Assembly (NCBI GenBank): GCA_021805955.1
Contig: JAJZDO010000314.1
Span: 1 to 5,391 of the forward strand
Direction: 5' to 3'
DNA: 5,391 nt
From: Acidobacteriota bacterium
Lineage (GTDB): Bacteria > Acidobacteriota > Terriglobia > Terriglobales > Acidobacteriaceae
Shown: one piece after another, positions 1 through 5,391 of the stretch
Layout of the letters: each line of letters begins with the position of its first letter
Numbering within the stretch: position 1 is the first letter of the stretch
The notes under the pieces: model-generated
The model's database searches: none
What the model was told of the DNA's origin: nothing
Seen by the model: the letters and a program-made list of their open reading frames with translations, nothing else
Program-made: the position numbers and the translations under genes

Positions 1-950
1 AGGATTTGATCGGGGAGAACACCTCGCGCTTTGGCACCGCCTTCACGGAGAGCATCGAGGCGCGGGAAGGCGTGACGACGGGAATCTCCGCGCATGATCG
101 CGCCCATACCATCCGGGTGGCCATCGATCCTAAATCCAGCGCAGCGGACCTGGCGCGGCCGGGGCATGTGTTTCCGCTGCGGGCGCGTCGTGGTGGAGTC
201 CTCGTGCGCGCCGGTCAAACCGAGGCATCTGTCGATCTGGCAAGGTTGGCCGGGCTTGTTCCTGCCGGGGTCATTTGCGAAATCATGAAGGACGACGGCA
301 CGATGGCGCGAGTGCCGGACCTGATTCATTTCTGCGAAGAACATGGCATCAAGCTGTTGACCGTTGCAGAAGTGATCCGCTATCGGTTGCAGCATGAGCG
401 GAACATCTATCGTGTGGCGGAATCCATGCTGCCCACTCCGTTCGGGGATTTCCGCATGATCGCCTATGAGAGCGAAGTGGATGGCGGAGAAAGCCACGTT
501 GCGCTGGTGCTTGGGGACGTGGCGCAAAGCGAAGCGCCAGTGTTGGTGCGGGTACATACGCATTGCCTGGCCGGAGATGTATTCGGCACCCCACTGTGCG
601 ATTGCCAACAGGTTGTGCGTCGATCATTGCAGATGATTGCAGAAGCGGGATGCGGGGCGCTGATCTATCTGCACAACAATACGAAAGGTTTTGGGATCGA
701 TACGAAGGGTCCCGAGGCGCGGCTGGTCTTTCATCACGATATACGCGCGCATGAGCGCAGTGAAGACCGCCAGTATCGCATTTTGCGCCAGGTCGGACTG
801 GGCGGCCAGATTCTGTCGGATCTGAAGATCCGACAGATTCGTTTGCTGACGAATACTCCCACGCACGTTCCTGCTCTACAGGGCTTCAACGTCGAAATTG
901 TCGAACAAGTTCCCATCCCAGTGGAAAAATCCTCGCTGCTGGCACGTTAA
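1..950 (+). CDS. ribBA: RibBA-type riboflavin protein, 5' end missing: DHBP synthase domain plus a degenerate GTP cyclohydrolase II-like domain
   Basis: The frame is open from the left edge; the TTG at 6 is internal. By ungapped comparison with remembered E. coli RibB, about 82 residues are missing. Residue numbers count that TTG codon as 1. Residues 1-130 match 3,4-dihydroxy-2-butanone-4-phosphate synthase, which turns ribulose 5-phosphate into the four-carbon riboflavin precursor: REGVTTGIS (20-28), [10 protein letters not shown] (51-60), VICEI with the catalytic Glu (92) and [11 protein letters not shown]. Gln71 sits where E. coli has metal-ligand His153. Residues 133-305 match GTP cyclohydrolase [20 protein letters not shown], zinc cysteines 187, 198 and 200, and RLLTNTP. 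The RQEGR-type GTP loop is replaced by HNNTK and the catalytic Asp by Ile259. The C-terminus stops about 25 residues short of the usual end. Family assignment is certain; a functional second domain is doubtful. The symbol follows architecture only. Confidence 0.93.
   Translation, partial: DLIGENTSRFGTAFTESIEAREGVTTGISAHDRAHTIRVAIDPKSSAADLARPGHVFPLRARRGGVLVRAGQTEASVDLARLAGLVPAGVICEIMKDDGTMARVPDLIHFCEEHGIKLLTVAEVIRYRLQHERNIYRVAESMLPTPFGDFRMIAYESEVDGGESHVALVLGDVAQSEAPVLVRVHTHCLAGDVFGTPLCDCQQVVRRSLQMIAEAGCGALIYLHNNTKGFGIDTKGPEARLVFHHDIRAHERSEDRQYRILRQVGLGGQILSDLKIRQIRLLTNTPTHVPALQGFNVEIVEQVPIPVEKSSLLAR
812..837. repeat. 11-bp perfect inverted repeat (hairpin) inside ribBA
   Basis: TCTGTCGGATC at 812-822 and its exact reverse complement GATCCGACAGA at 827-837 are separated by the four bases TGAA. 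After one T/T mismatch two further pairs (809-840, 810-839) can form. The segment codes for part of the cyclohydrolase-like domain (residues LSDLKIRQI). Whether it acts in RNA or DNA is unknown; the pairing itself is directly visible. Confidence 0.85.
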
Positions 951-976
951 ATCTTGCATATCCGCGCAAATAAGTC

Positions 977-1005
977 GTGACAAGTGCCTTGCGTTGCGAT
1001 ATTGT
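977..1005 (+). promoter_or_regulatory. possible sigma70-type promoter for the barrel gene
   Basis: GTGACA (977-982) and TATTGT (1000-1005) are separated by 17 bases, giving 5/6 and 4/6 matches to the -35 and -10 consensus. It lies in the 76-base gap after ribBA and 21 bases before the barrel start codon. Such matches arise easily by chance, and no ribBA terminator is evident, so readthrough from ribBA is equally possible. Confidence 0.25.
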
Positions 1006-1026
1006 CCCTAGGTTTACGGTGAGTCC

Positions 1027-1712
1027 ATGCGCGCCGTCGCGAGTTTTGCCCTAGAACAGGAGCCACGAATTCCACGCAGCCATTTTTCAACCGGAACAGC
1101 GCGGATTTGCCTGTATTTGCTATTCATCTTTGAAATTTTGTCGGCTCCATTCTTGTTTTTGCCGATCGCTTCCAGCCAACAGACCACGTTGAAACGGTAT
1201 GACGTGTACGCTGGATTCGCAGATCTGAATAGCCCCGCCCTTGGCCTGAATCAGACGGGGTTGCATACGCAATTCGGCGTGAATGAACGCAGGTGGCATG
1301 CCCTTGGCCTTGATTACAGCGTCAGCAGTGGTTCGACGGTGCTGAAACCCGATCTGCTGCCAACATCTCTTCAGCAGCAACTGGCGCCTATCATCGAGCA
1401 ATATATTCTGGCAGGAGTGGTTCCGCAGACCTACCAGTTGACGCTGCCAGCTCACGTCATGACGCAGTCATTTGCTGCCGGGCCGCAATTTGCGTATCGG
1501 CACTTCTCGCGGGTCACGTTATTCGTGCGGCCGTCGGTGGGCGCGTTCCGTCTGGCGGCGATGAAATCCTTCTCACTCCCCATTTTGGCGTGCGCACCCA
1601 AATGGACCTCGTATGGAACCATCCGTTCAACGACATTCTGGCGAACGGCTTTTGGACCGTGCGATATTCGGTCGGCCTGAATGTCCATGCTGGGCGGAAC
1701 ATTTTGGAGTAG
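1027..1712 (+). pseudogene. small outer-membrane beta-barrel protein, frameshifted
   Basis: The open frame from ATG 1027 (GGTGAG just upstream as a ribosome site) runs to a stop at 1680. It has a hydrophobic signal-like segment at residues 27-48, a possible cleavage near SSQQ, then alternating beta-strand sequence such as YDVYAGFADL, QFAYRHF and VTLFVRPSVGAF. After about residue 175 it turns unlike a barrel. The frame one base earlier carries the missing end: GGDEILLTPHFGVRTQMDLV, then WNHPFND, FWTVRYSVGL and GRNILE, with TAG at 1710-1712. The two halves together resemble the OMP_b-brl type of single small porin-like barrels. The shift fits loss of one base, or of 3n+1 bases; the latter would also explain an apparently short link between strands. 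Function is unknown. A sequencing error remains possible. Confidence 0.7.
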
Positions 1713-1716
1713 ACGT

Positions 1717-1754
1717 TTCGCGCGGCCGGGAGCGTCCCGATTTAGCCGCGGGAA
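1717..1754. terminator. imperfect hairpin between convergent genes, possible bidirectional terminator
   Basis: An inner stem CGGGA (1727-1731) / TCCCG (1735-1739) has a 3-base loop. It is nested inside CGCGG (1721-1725) / CCGCG (1746-1750) and, past a G/G mismatch, TTC (1717-1719) / GAA (1752-1754). It lies at the meeting point of the barrel gene and the HAD gene, overlapping the last codons of the latter. There is no clear T-run on either side, so intrinsic termination is weakly supported. Confidence 0.3.
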
Positions 1755-2392
1755 CCACACACGAGCACGGGCGGCAACTGGCTGGCCCAGCCCTCTCGTT
1801 CCAGGTCTGTTTGCAGTGTTTGTGGACTGCGGAACACCAGCGCGTGCAATCCCACATGGCGCGCCCCTTCTACATTTTCGGCGCGGTCATCGAGGAAGAG
1901 TGCTTCGTCTGCACGGACGTTCAGTTGCTCCAGCGTATGTTCGTAAATCGCCGCCATCGGTTTGATCAAGTTCAACTCACACGACCAGGTGAGATGATGA
2001 AAGCGGTCAAGCCAGCGAAAATTGTCTCTCATATACGCGAGCAAATCTTCGCCCATGTTGGACAGAATTGCGATCTTCATCCCGGAAGCGCGCACGCGAT
2101 CGACCCATGCCAGCATGATTGGGTCGACAGTGGCCCACAGCAGAACATCCTGCTCGATCAGCGCTTCGATTTGTTCTGGAGAAAGAGACACGCCGGTATC
2201 GCGCGCAATTGTTGGCCAGTAGGTATGGCCGTTCAACGTGCCGCAGTCGTAATCCAGCCGATATTTCCAGTAATGCGCATCGAAAATCTCGGGAGAAAGT
2301 CCGGAGATTTCCAGCAGGCGAGCGCGTGCATCCGGCTCAGGTGGGCCGGACAGTACCAGACCATAATCGAAAATGACAGCGCGCAAAGGCAT
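1742..2392 (-). CDS. HAD-superfamily (subfamily IA, YihX-like) hydrolase, probable phosphatase
   Basis: 216 residues with the four HAD motifs in order. Motif I is VIFDYGLVL, with nucleophile Asp9 and Gly11 at the +2 position. A helical cap follows at about residues 16-90. Motif II is ILSN (Ser111, Asn112), motif III is LIKP (Lys144) and motif IV is LFLDDRAENV (Asp168, Asp169). The full set implies a soluble, Mg-dependent phosphohydrolase. A Gly two residues after the nucleophile is also found in the YihX sugar-phosphate phosphatase group, to which the cap sequence YWKYRLDYDCGTLNG is similar. The ATG at 2392 is the only sensible start, since MPLRAVIFDYG is the normal beginning, although no clear ribosome site precedes it. 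It lies 133 bases after tpiA on the same strand, so it may be the last operon gene or separately transcribed. Substrate unknown. Confidence 0.88.
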   Translation of the reverse strand: MPLRAVIFDYGLVLSGPPEPDARARLLEISGLSPEIFDAHYWKYRLDYDCGTLNGHTYWPTIARDTGVSLSPEQIEALIEQDVLLWATVDPIMLAWVDRVRASGMKIAILSNMGEDLLAYMRDNFRWLDRFHHLTWSCELNLIKPMAAIYEHTLEQLNVRADEALFLDDRAENVEGARHVGLHALVFRSPQTLQTDLEREGWASQLPPVLVCGSRG

Positions 2393-2449
2393 GAAGTCTA
2401 TGGTGAAGAATGGGAAAAGCTTGCGGTTTCAAGAATAAAGCGACTGCCT

Positions 2450-2463
2450 GGAGCCACCGCTCC
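2450..2463 (-). terminator. small hairpin after tpiA, weak terminator candidate
   Basis: GGAGC (2450-2454) pairs with GCTCC (2459-2463) around a 4-base loop in the 133-base gap between tpiA and the HAD gene. On the - strand it is followed, after about ten bases, by a T-rich stretch (CTTTATTCTT). The stem is only 5 bp, so this may be incidental. I see no convincing promoter or small gene elsewhere in the gap. Confidence 0.2.
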
Positions 2464-2525
2464 TGAAGAAATAGCCGTATGGTTAGCCTTCTACAGAATA
2501 CATGCGCAAGAAATGAATTCTCGAG

Positions 2526-3281
2526 CTAGTACAGGACAATTTTCGAGAAGGAATGCGGATCGAGGCTCGCACCGCCCACCAAAGCGCCGTCGATCTCTTC
2601 TTGATTCATCAGTGCGCTGGCATTTTCCGGCTTCACGCTACCGCCATAGAGGATGCGCATTTTGTCGGCGATTTCGCGGCCGAGTGAGCGTACCACCTGC
2701 TCGCGAATGATGTGATGGGCTTCCGCGGCCATCTCCGGCGTGGCCGTTTTGCCTGTACCGATGGCCCACACCGGCTCATATGCAATCACGATGGATTCAG
2801 CGTGTTCCGGCGCTATGCCAGTCAGAGCCTCTGCGGTTTGCCGTAACAGGACATCTGCGGTTTTGCCGCTTTCGCGCTGGGCCAACAGCTCGCCAACGCA
2901 GACGATAGGAATGAGTTTGTGTTTGAGTGCTGCATGAAGTCTCTTATTGACGGTCTCGTCAGTTTCGCCGAAGAACTGACGCCGCTCGGAGTGGCCGAGG
3001 ACGACATGGGTACAGCCGGCGGCAACCAGCATGGGAGCGGAAATCTCGCCCGTGAAGGCGCCTTCTTCTTTCCAATACATGTTCTGTCCGCCGACGCGGA
3101 CATTGCTGCCCTGTGCCGCGGCAACAACGGTAGCGATATCGACGAATGGGGGGCAGAGGACGATCTCATCACGAGTGTGGCTGTGAACCAGAGGCAGAAA
3201 TGCTGTAACAAAGTCATTCGCCTGTGCCGGAGTTTTATACATCTTCCAGTTGGCTGCAATCAAAGGTTTGCGAGTGCTCAC
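2526..3281 (-). CDS. tpiA: triosephosphate isomerase
   Basis: Interconverts dihydroxyacetone phosphate and glyceraldehyde 3-phosphate in the cytoplasm. The 251-residue protein has the normal bacterial length and all signature parts: AANWKMYK with Asn11 and Lys13, [12 protein letters not shown] with catalytic His97, [14 protein letters not shown] with catalytic Glu169 and the flexible loop 6, LYGGSVKP (211-218) and VGGASL (235-240) for the phosphate. The start is a GTG at 3279-3281 whose bases also form the TGA stop of pgk (overlap GTGA). GGAGAAG lies five bases upstream within the end of pgk, so translation is probably coupled to pgk. It is part of the gap, Rid, pgk, tpiA block. Nothing unusual is seen in the protein. 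Confidence 0.98.
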   Translation of the reverse strand: MSTRKPLIAANWKMYKTPAQANDFVTAFLPLVHSHTRDEIVLCPPFVDIATVVAAAQGSNVRVGGQNMYWKEEGAFTGEISAPMLVAAGCTHVVLGHSERRQFFGETDETVNKRLHAALKHKLIPIVCVGELLAQRESGKTADVLLRQTAEALTGIAPEHAESIVIAYEPVWAIGTGKTATPEMAAEAHHIIREQVVRSLGREIADKMRILYGGSVKPENASALMNQEEIDGALVGGASLDPHSFSKIVLY

Positions 3282-4498
3282 GCGGTCTTCTCCGTCAGGG
3301 CTTCGACGCCCGGTAATTTCTTGCCTTCAAGGAATTCCAGCGACGCGCCGCCACCGGTAGAAATGTGAGTGATTTTATCTGCCAATCCGGCTTTATGGAC
3401 TGCGGCGACAGAATCTCCGCCGCCGACGATTGAGGTTGCTGAAGGATTGTCCGCGACGGCTTGCGCTACCTGCATGGTGCCAAGCGCGAAGGCGGGCATC
3501 TCAAAGACTCCCATGGGACCATTCCAAACGATGGCGCGGGCGCGAGAGATTTCGTCGACAAACAGATCGATGGTTGCTGGGCCGATATCGAGCGCCATCC
3601 AGTCGGCGGGAAAAGATTGGTCGCCGGAGAATATCTGCGTGTGGGCGTCGGCGGCAAATTTATCGGCCAGGATGTGATCGACCGGCAGCAGAAAACGCAC
3701 TCCACGCTTGGTCGCAGATTCCATGGCTTGTCGTGCCACGTCGAGTTTGTCCGCCTCCAGCAAAGACTTGCCGACGTCCTGCCCTTTGGCCTTGAGGAAG
3801 GTATACGCCATGCCGCCGCCGATCAGCAGAGCGTCGACTTTGTCGAGCAGATTCTGGATCACCTCAATCTTGTCGGAGACCTTGGCGCCTCCCAGGATCG
3901 CGATAAATGGCTTCTCAGGCCCGGTGAGTGCCTTGCCGAGATAGTTCAGCTCCTTCTCCATCAACAATCCCGCGGCGGATTGCGCGACGAAATGCGTAAT
4001 GCCTTCGGTGGAAGCGTGAGCGCGGTGGGCGCTGCCGAAGGCATCATTGACGTATATGTCGCAGAGTTTTGCGAGTTGTTTCGCGAAGGCAGGATCGTTC
4101 TTCTCTTCTTCCGCATGAAAGCGAAGATTTTCCAGCAGCAGCACCTGCCCGGATTCCAGCATGCGCACCATTTCTTTTGCCGTGTCGCCCACGCAGTCCG
4201 GCGAGAAGCCGACATTGACCGACTGGCCAAGGCTGTGGCCGAGCAGTTGCCGCAGCCGATCGACAACCGGGCGCAGGCTCATTTGCGGATTGGGCTTTCC
4301 TTTCGGTCGACCGAGGTGCGACGCAAGGATGACCTTGGCGCGGTGGCGAAGCGCATATTCCAGCGTAGGAAGCGTCTCGCGGATGCGCGTGTCATCCATG
4401 ATCTGGGTTCCATCTTCAGAGAGGGGGACGTTGAAGTCCACGCGAATCAAAACATGCTTATGTTCCAGGGACACATCGCGAATCGATAGCTTTGCCAT
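3278..4498 (-). CDS. pgk: phosphoglycerate kinase
   Basis: Transfers the acyl phosphate of 1,3-bisphosphoglycerate to ADP, reversibly, in the cytoplasm. The protein has 406 residues, close to the family norm. The N-terminal substrate domain shows [10 protein letters not shown] (Asp21, Asn23), Arg39, [19 protein letters not shown] (60-78), [13 protein letters not shown] and a basic patch around SAHRAH. The C-terminal nucleotide domain shows [11 protein letters not shown] (201-211), [20 protein letters not shown] (323-333), [10 protein letters not shown] (358-367) and the hinge-closing [14 protein letters not shown]. All expected elements are present. The ATG at 4498 lies 12 bases after the stop of the Rid-family gene. 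The sequence before it (AGCGAGCGCATGT) has only a poor ribosome site, suggesting coupling to the upstream gene. Its stop overlaps the tpiA start. Confidence 0.98.
   Translation of the reverse strand: MAKLSIRDVSLEHKHVLIRVDFNVPLSEDGTQIMDDTRIRETLPTLEYALRHRAKVILASHLGRPKGKPNPQMSLRPVVDRLRQLLGHSLGQSVNVGFSPDCVGDTAKEMVRMLESGQVLLLENLRFHAEEEKNDPAFAKQLAKLCDIYVNDAFGSAHRAHASTEGITHFVAQSAAGLLMEKELNYLGKALTGPEKPFIAILGGAKVSDKIEVIQNLLDKVDALLIGGGMAYTFLKAKGQDVGKSLLEADKLDVARQAMESATKRGVRFLLPVDHILADKFAADAHTQIFSGDQSFPADWMALDIGPATIDLFVDEISRARAIVWNGPMGVFEMPAFALGTMQVAQAVADNPSATSIVGGGDSVAAVHKAGLADKITHISTGGGASLEFLEGKKLPGVEALTEKTA
3287..3293 (-). promoter_or_regulatory. ribosome binding site of tpiA
   Basis: On the - strand GGAGAAG lies five bases before the GTG at 3279-3281, inside the last codons of pgk. 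It supports GTG as the tpiA start. Confidence 0.7.
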
Positions 4499-4510
4499 AC
4501 ATGCGCTCGC

Positions 4511-4891
4511 TTAACTTTCTGCTTTGGGAAGGACTGCTTCCGCTTCGATTTCCACGCGCCAAGCCGGGTTCAACAGCTTAGCGACCACGACCATGGTAGT
4601 AGCGGGGCGGACAGTACCGAAGTACTCGCCGTGGACGTGGCCAATCGCTTCCCAGTCCTCAACGTGGGTCAGGTACATGCGTGTACGCACCACATCTTCC
4701 AGCTTCGCTCCGGCCTGTTCGAGTGTCTTCTGGATGATGGTCAGGACGTGGCGTGTCTGGGCGTCGGCGTCGGCTTGCTCCGCGCCTACTGGACCAGTAC
4801 CGGACACATGGATCGTGTTTCCGATACGCACGGCGCGTGAAAACCCGATGATGGGCTCGTATGGGGATGTGCCGGCGATATTCTGTCGCAT
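4511..4891 (-). CDS. YjgF/YER057c/UK114 (Rid) family protein without the RidA catalytic Arg
   Basis: 126 residues with the Rid/YjgF trimeric barrel fold sequence: GFSRAVRIGNTIHVSGTGPVG (16-36), AQTRHVLTIIQKTLEQAGA, LEDVVRTRMYLTHVEDWEAI, FGTVRPATTMV and VEIEAEAVL. RidA proper hydrolyses reactive enamines and imines using an Arg in a VARLP-like motif. Here the matching place reads VVAKLLNP, so Lys105 replaces it while VEIEA is kept. This places it with Rid-type subgroups of uncertain activity rather than with RidA. Start choice: an in-frame TTG at 4906 would overlap the ribosome site GGAG, whereas the ATG at 4891 lies nine bases after it, so ATG is preferred. It sits between gap and pgk on the same strand, 98 bases after gap and 12 before pgk, implying shared transcription. 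Substrate unknown. Confidence 0.93.
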   Translation of the reverse strand: MRQNIAGTSPYEPIIGFSRAVRIGNTIHVSGTGPVGAEQADADAQTRHVLTIIQKTLEQAGAKLEDVVRTRMYLTHVEDWEAIGHVHGEYFGTVRPATTMVVVAKLLNPAWRVEIEAEAVLPKAES

Positions 4892-4900
4892 GATATATGA

Positions 4901-4905
4901 CTCCA
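4901..4905 (-). promoter_or_regulatory. ribosome binding site that decides the Rid-gene start
   Basis: TGGAG on the - strand, with GGAG nine bases before the ATG at 4889-4891. A potential TTG start at 4904-4906 overlaps this site, which argues against that longer reading. Confidence 0.7.
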
Positions 4906-4920
4906 AAGATGGAATTTACC

Positions 4921-4964
4921 GGGCCTTCCGAAGGGCCACGGCATGGTCCCGCAGTCCTTCGGAA
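4921..4964 (-). other. intercistronic hairpin region between gap and the Rid gene, with alternative pairings
   Basis: TTCCGAAGG (4926-4934) is the exact reverse complement of CCTTCGGAA (4956-4964), a 9-bp stem enclosing 21 bases. Inside, CCA (4936-4938) can pair with TGG (4944-4946), extended by further G-C pairs past a one-base bulge. A second, mutually exclusive hairpin uses CCTT (4924-4927) with AAGG (4931-4934) around a 3-base loop. There is no T-run after it on the - strand, so it does not look like a normal terminator. A role in mRNA processing or stability between gap and the genes downstream is inference. Confidence 0.5.
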
Positions 4965-4989
4965 ATCTGTCGCTCGCGGCGGAATTGCG

Positions 4990-5391
4990 CTAGAGACCTT
5001 TCTTCACCAGGAAAAGAACCAAGTCCCGGACACGGCAGGAGTAGCCCCATTCGTTGTCGTACCAGCTCAGCACCTTAACCATATTGCCGACCACTTTGGT
5101 CAGCGGGGCGTCGATGATCGAAGAAAGCGGATTGCCTCTGTAGTCCGACGAGACCAGGGGTGCCGTCTCAAAGCCCAGAATCCCTTTCAGCGGGCCTTCC
5201 GCGGCTGCCTTGAGCGCCGCGTTGACGGATTCGACCGTGACCGGCTTTTCTGTAACTACGGTGAGGTCGACGACGGAAACCACAGGGGTCGGAACGCGCA
5301 GGGAGAAGCCGTCCAGCTTGCCCTTCAGCTCCGGTATCACAAGGTGCAGCGCCTTGGCTGCGCCGGTGGACGTGGGGATGATGGAAAGGCT
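4990..5391 (-). CDS. gap: glyceraldehyde-3-phosphate dehydrogenase, C-terminal part
   Basis: The last 133 residues of the protein; the start, the Rossmann fold and the catalytic Cys lie beyond the right edge. The frame is open to the edge, so the GTG at 5340 is internal. Visible residues begin with [15 protein letters not shown], whose Thr belongs to the phosphate-binding TGAAKA loop. Then come [13 protein letters not shown] with the phosphate-binding Arg32, [14 protein letters not shown] (81-94) and [16 protein letters not shown] (110-125) with the NAD-contacting Asn113, all typical of the catalytic domain. The enzyme makes 1,3-bisphosphoglycerate from glyceraldehyde 3-phosphate, NAD(P)+ and phosphate. 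The end is at the normal place, with stop TAG at 4990-4992. It is the most upstream visible gene of the glycolytic block. Confidence 0.97.
   Translation of the reverse strand, partial: SLSIIPTSTGAAKALHLVIPELKGKLDGFSLRVPTPVVSVVDLTVVTEKPVTVESVNAALKAAAEGPLKGILGFETAPLVSSDYRGNPLSSIIDAPLTKVVGNMVKVLSWYDNEWGYSCRVRDLVLFLVKKGL

Noticed and set aside
6..8. TTG as the start of ribBA
   Set aside because: The frame continues in the family pattern to the window edge, and about 82 residues of the DHBP synthase domain would be absent if this were the start.
1237..1310. 11-base direct repeat GCCCTTGGCCT at 1237-1247 and 1300-1310
   Set aside because: Both copies encode Ala-Leu-Gly-Leu in barrel strands; similar codon choice in a repetitive strand pattern explains it.
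1681..1965. + strand open frame of 94 codons following the barrel gene
   Set aside because: Its beginning overlaps the true barrel C-terminus in another frame and the rest is antisense to the HAD gene; no motif or ribosome site supports it.
2515..2525. Overlapping EcoRI and XhoI sites (GAATTCTCGAG), with a HindIII site at 2417-2422, resembling a cloning linker
   Set aside because: They lie in a natural tpiA-HAD gap with intact genes on both sides and no vector sequence, so chance is the simplest explanation.
1613..2710. Long + strand open frame of 365 codons covering the HAD gene and the end of tpiA
   Set aside because: It is antisense to two well-recognised proteins, shows no family motif, and its composition (rich in Arg, Gln, His) is typical of a shadow frame.
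3461..4489. Long + strand open frame of 342 codons opposite pgk
   Set aside because: It is the mirror of a fully conserved pgk sequence, has no recognisable domain, and is explained by codon bias of the real gene.
5338..5340. GTG as the start of a short 116-residue gene
   Set aside because: The upstream in-frame sequence to the edge ([17 protein letters not shown]) is canonical GAPDH, so this is an internal Val codon.

Overview
This 5.4-kb stretch looks like ordinary chromosomal DNA from a GC-moderate Gram-negative bacterium. The protein styles resemble Acidobacteriota of the Terriglobia type: the RibBA homologue, the barrel with a C-terminus rich in aromatics and ending near GRNIL, and the YjgF relative. 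That placement is my recollection of family resemblance, not a search result. No RNA gene, CRISPR array, insertion sequence or phage gene is visible.

Layout. On the + strand, 1-950 carries the 3' part of a ribBA-type riboflavin gene; its start lies outside the window. It is followed at 1027-1712 by a small outer-membrane beta-barrel gene, possibly with its own promoter, which is broken by a frameshift near 1545-1560. All other genes are on the - strand, read from right to left: gap (3' part, stop at 4990), a YjgF/Rid-family gene (4511-4891), pgk (3278-4498), tpiA (2526-3281) and a HAD-family hydrolase gene (1742-2392). The two blocks converge at 1713-1741, within an imperfect hairpin that may stop transcription.

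How the genes work together. GAPDH, phosphoglycerate kinase and triosephosphate isomerase are three enzymes of the triose-phosphate part of glycolysis/gluconeogenesis, and their tight packing (pgk and tpiA overlap by four bases) indicates an operon. A Rid-family gene lies between gap and pgk, and a HAD phosphatase gene follows tpiA. Both families include metabolite-damage-control enzymes, so a link to repair of glycolytic side products is an attractive but unproven reading. A 98-base gap between gap and the Rid gene holds a 9-bp inverted repeat with an overlapping alternative hairpin, a possible mRNA processing or stability element.

Main points for a second look: the RibBA homologue has lost most GTP cyclohydrolase II active-site residues while keeping the zinc cysteines, and also has Gln at the position of a DHBP-synthase metal-ligand His; the barrel gene is frameshifted; the Rid protein lacks the RidA catalytic Arg; and ribBA contains an 11-bp perfect hairpin inside its coding sequence. 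I see no clearly new multi-gene system.
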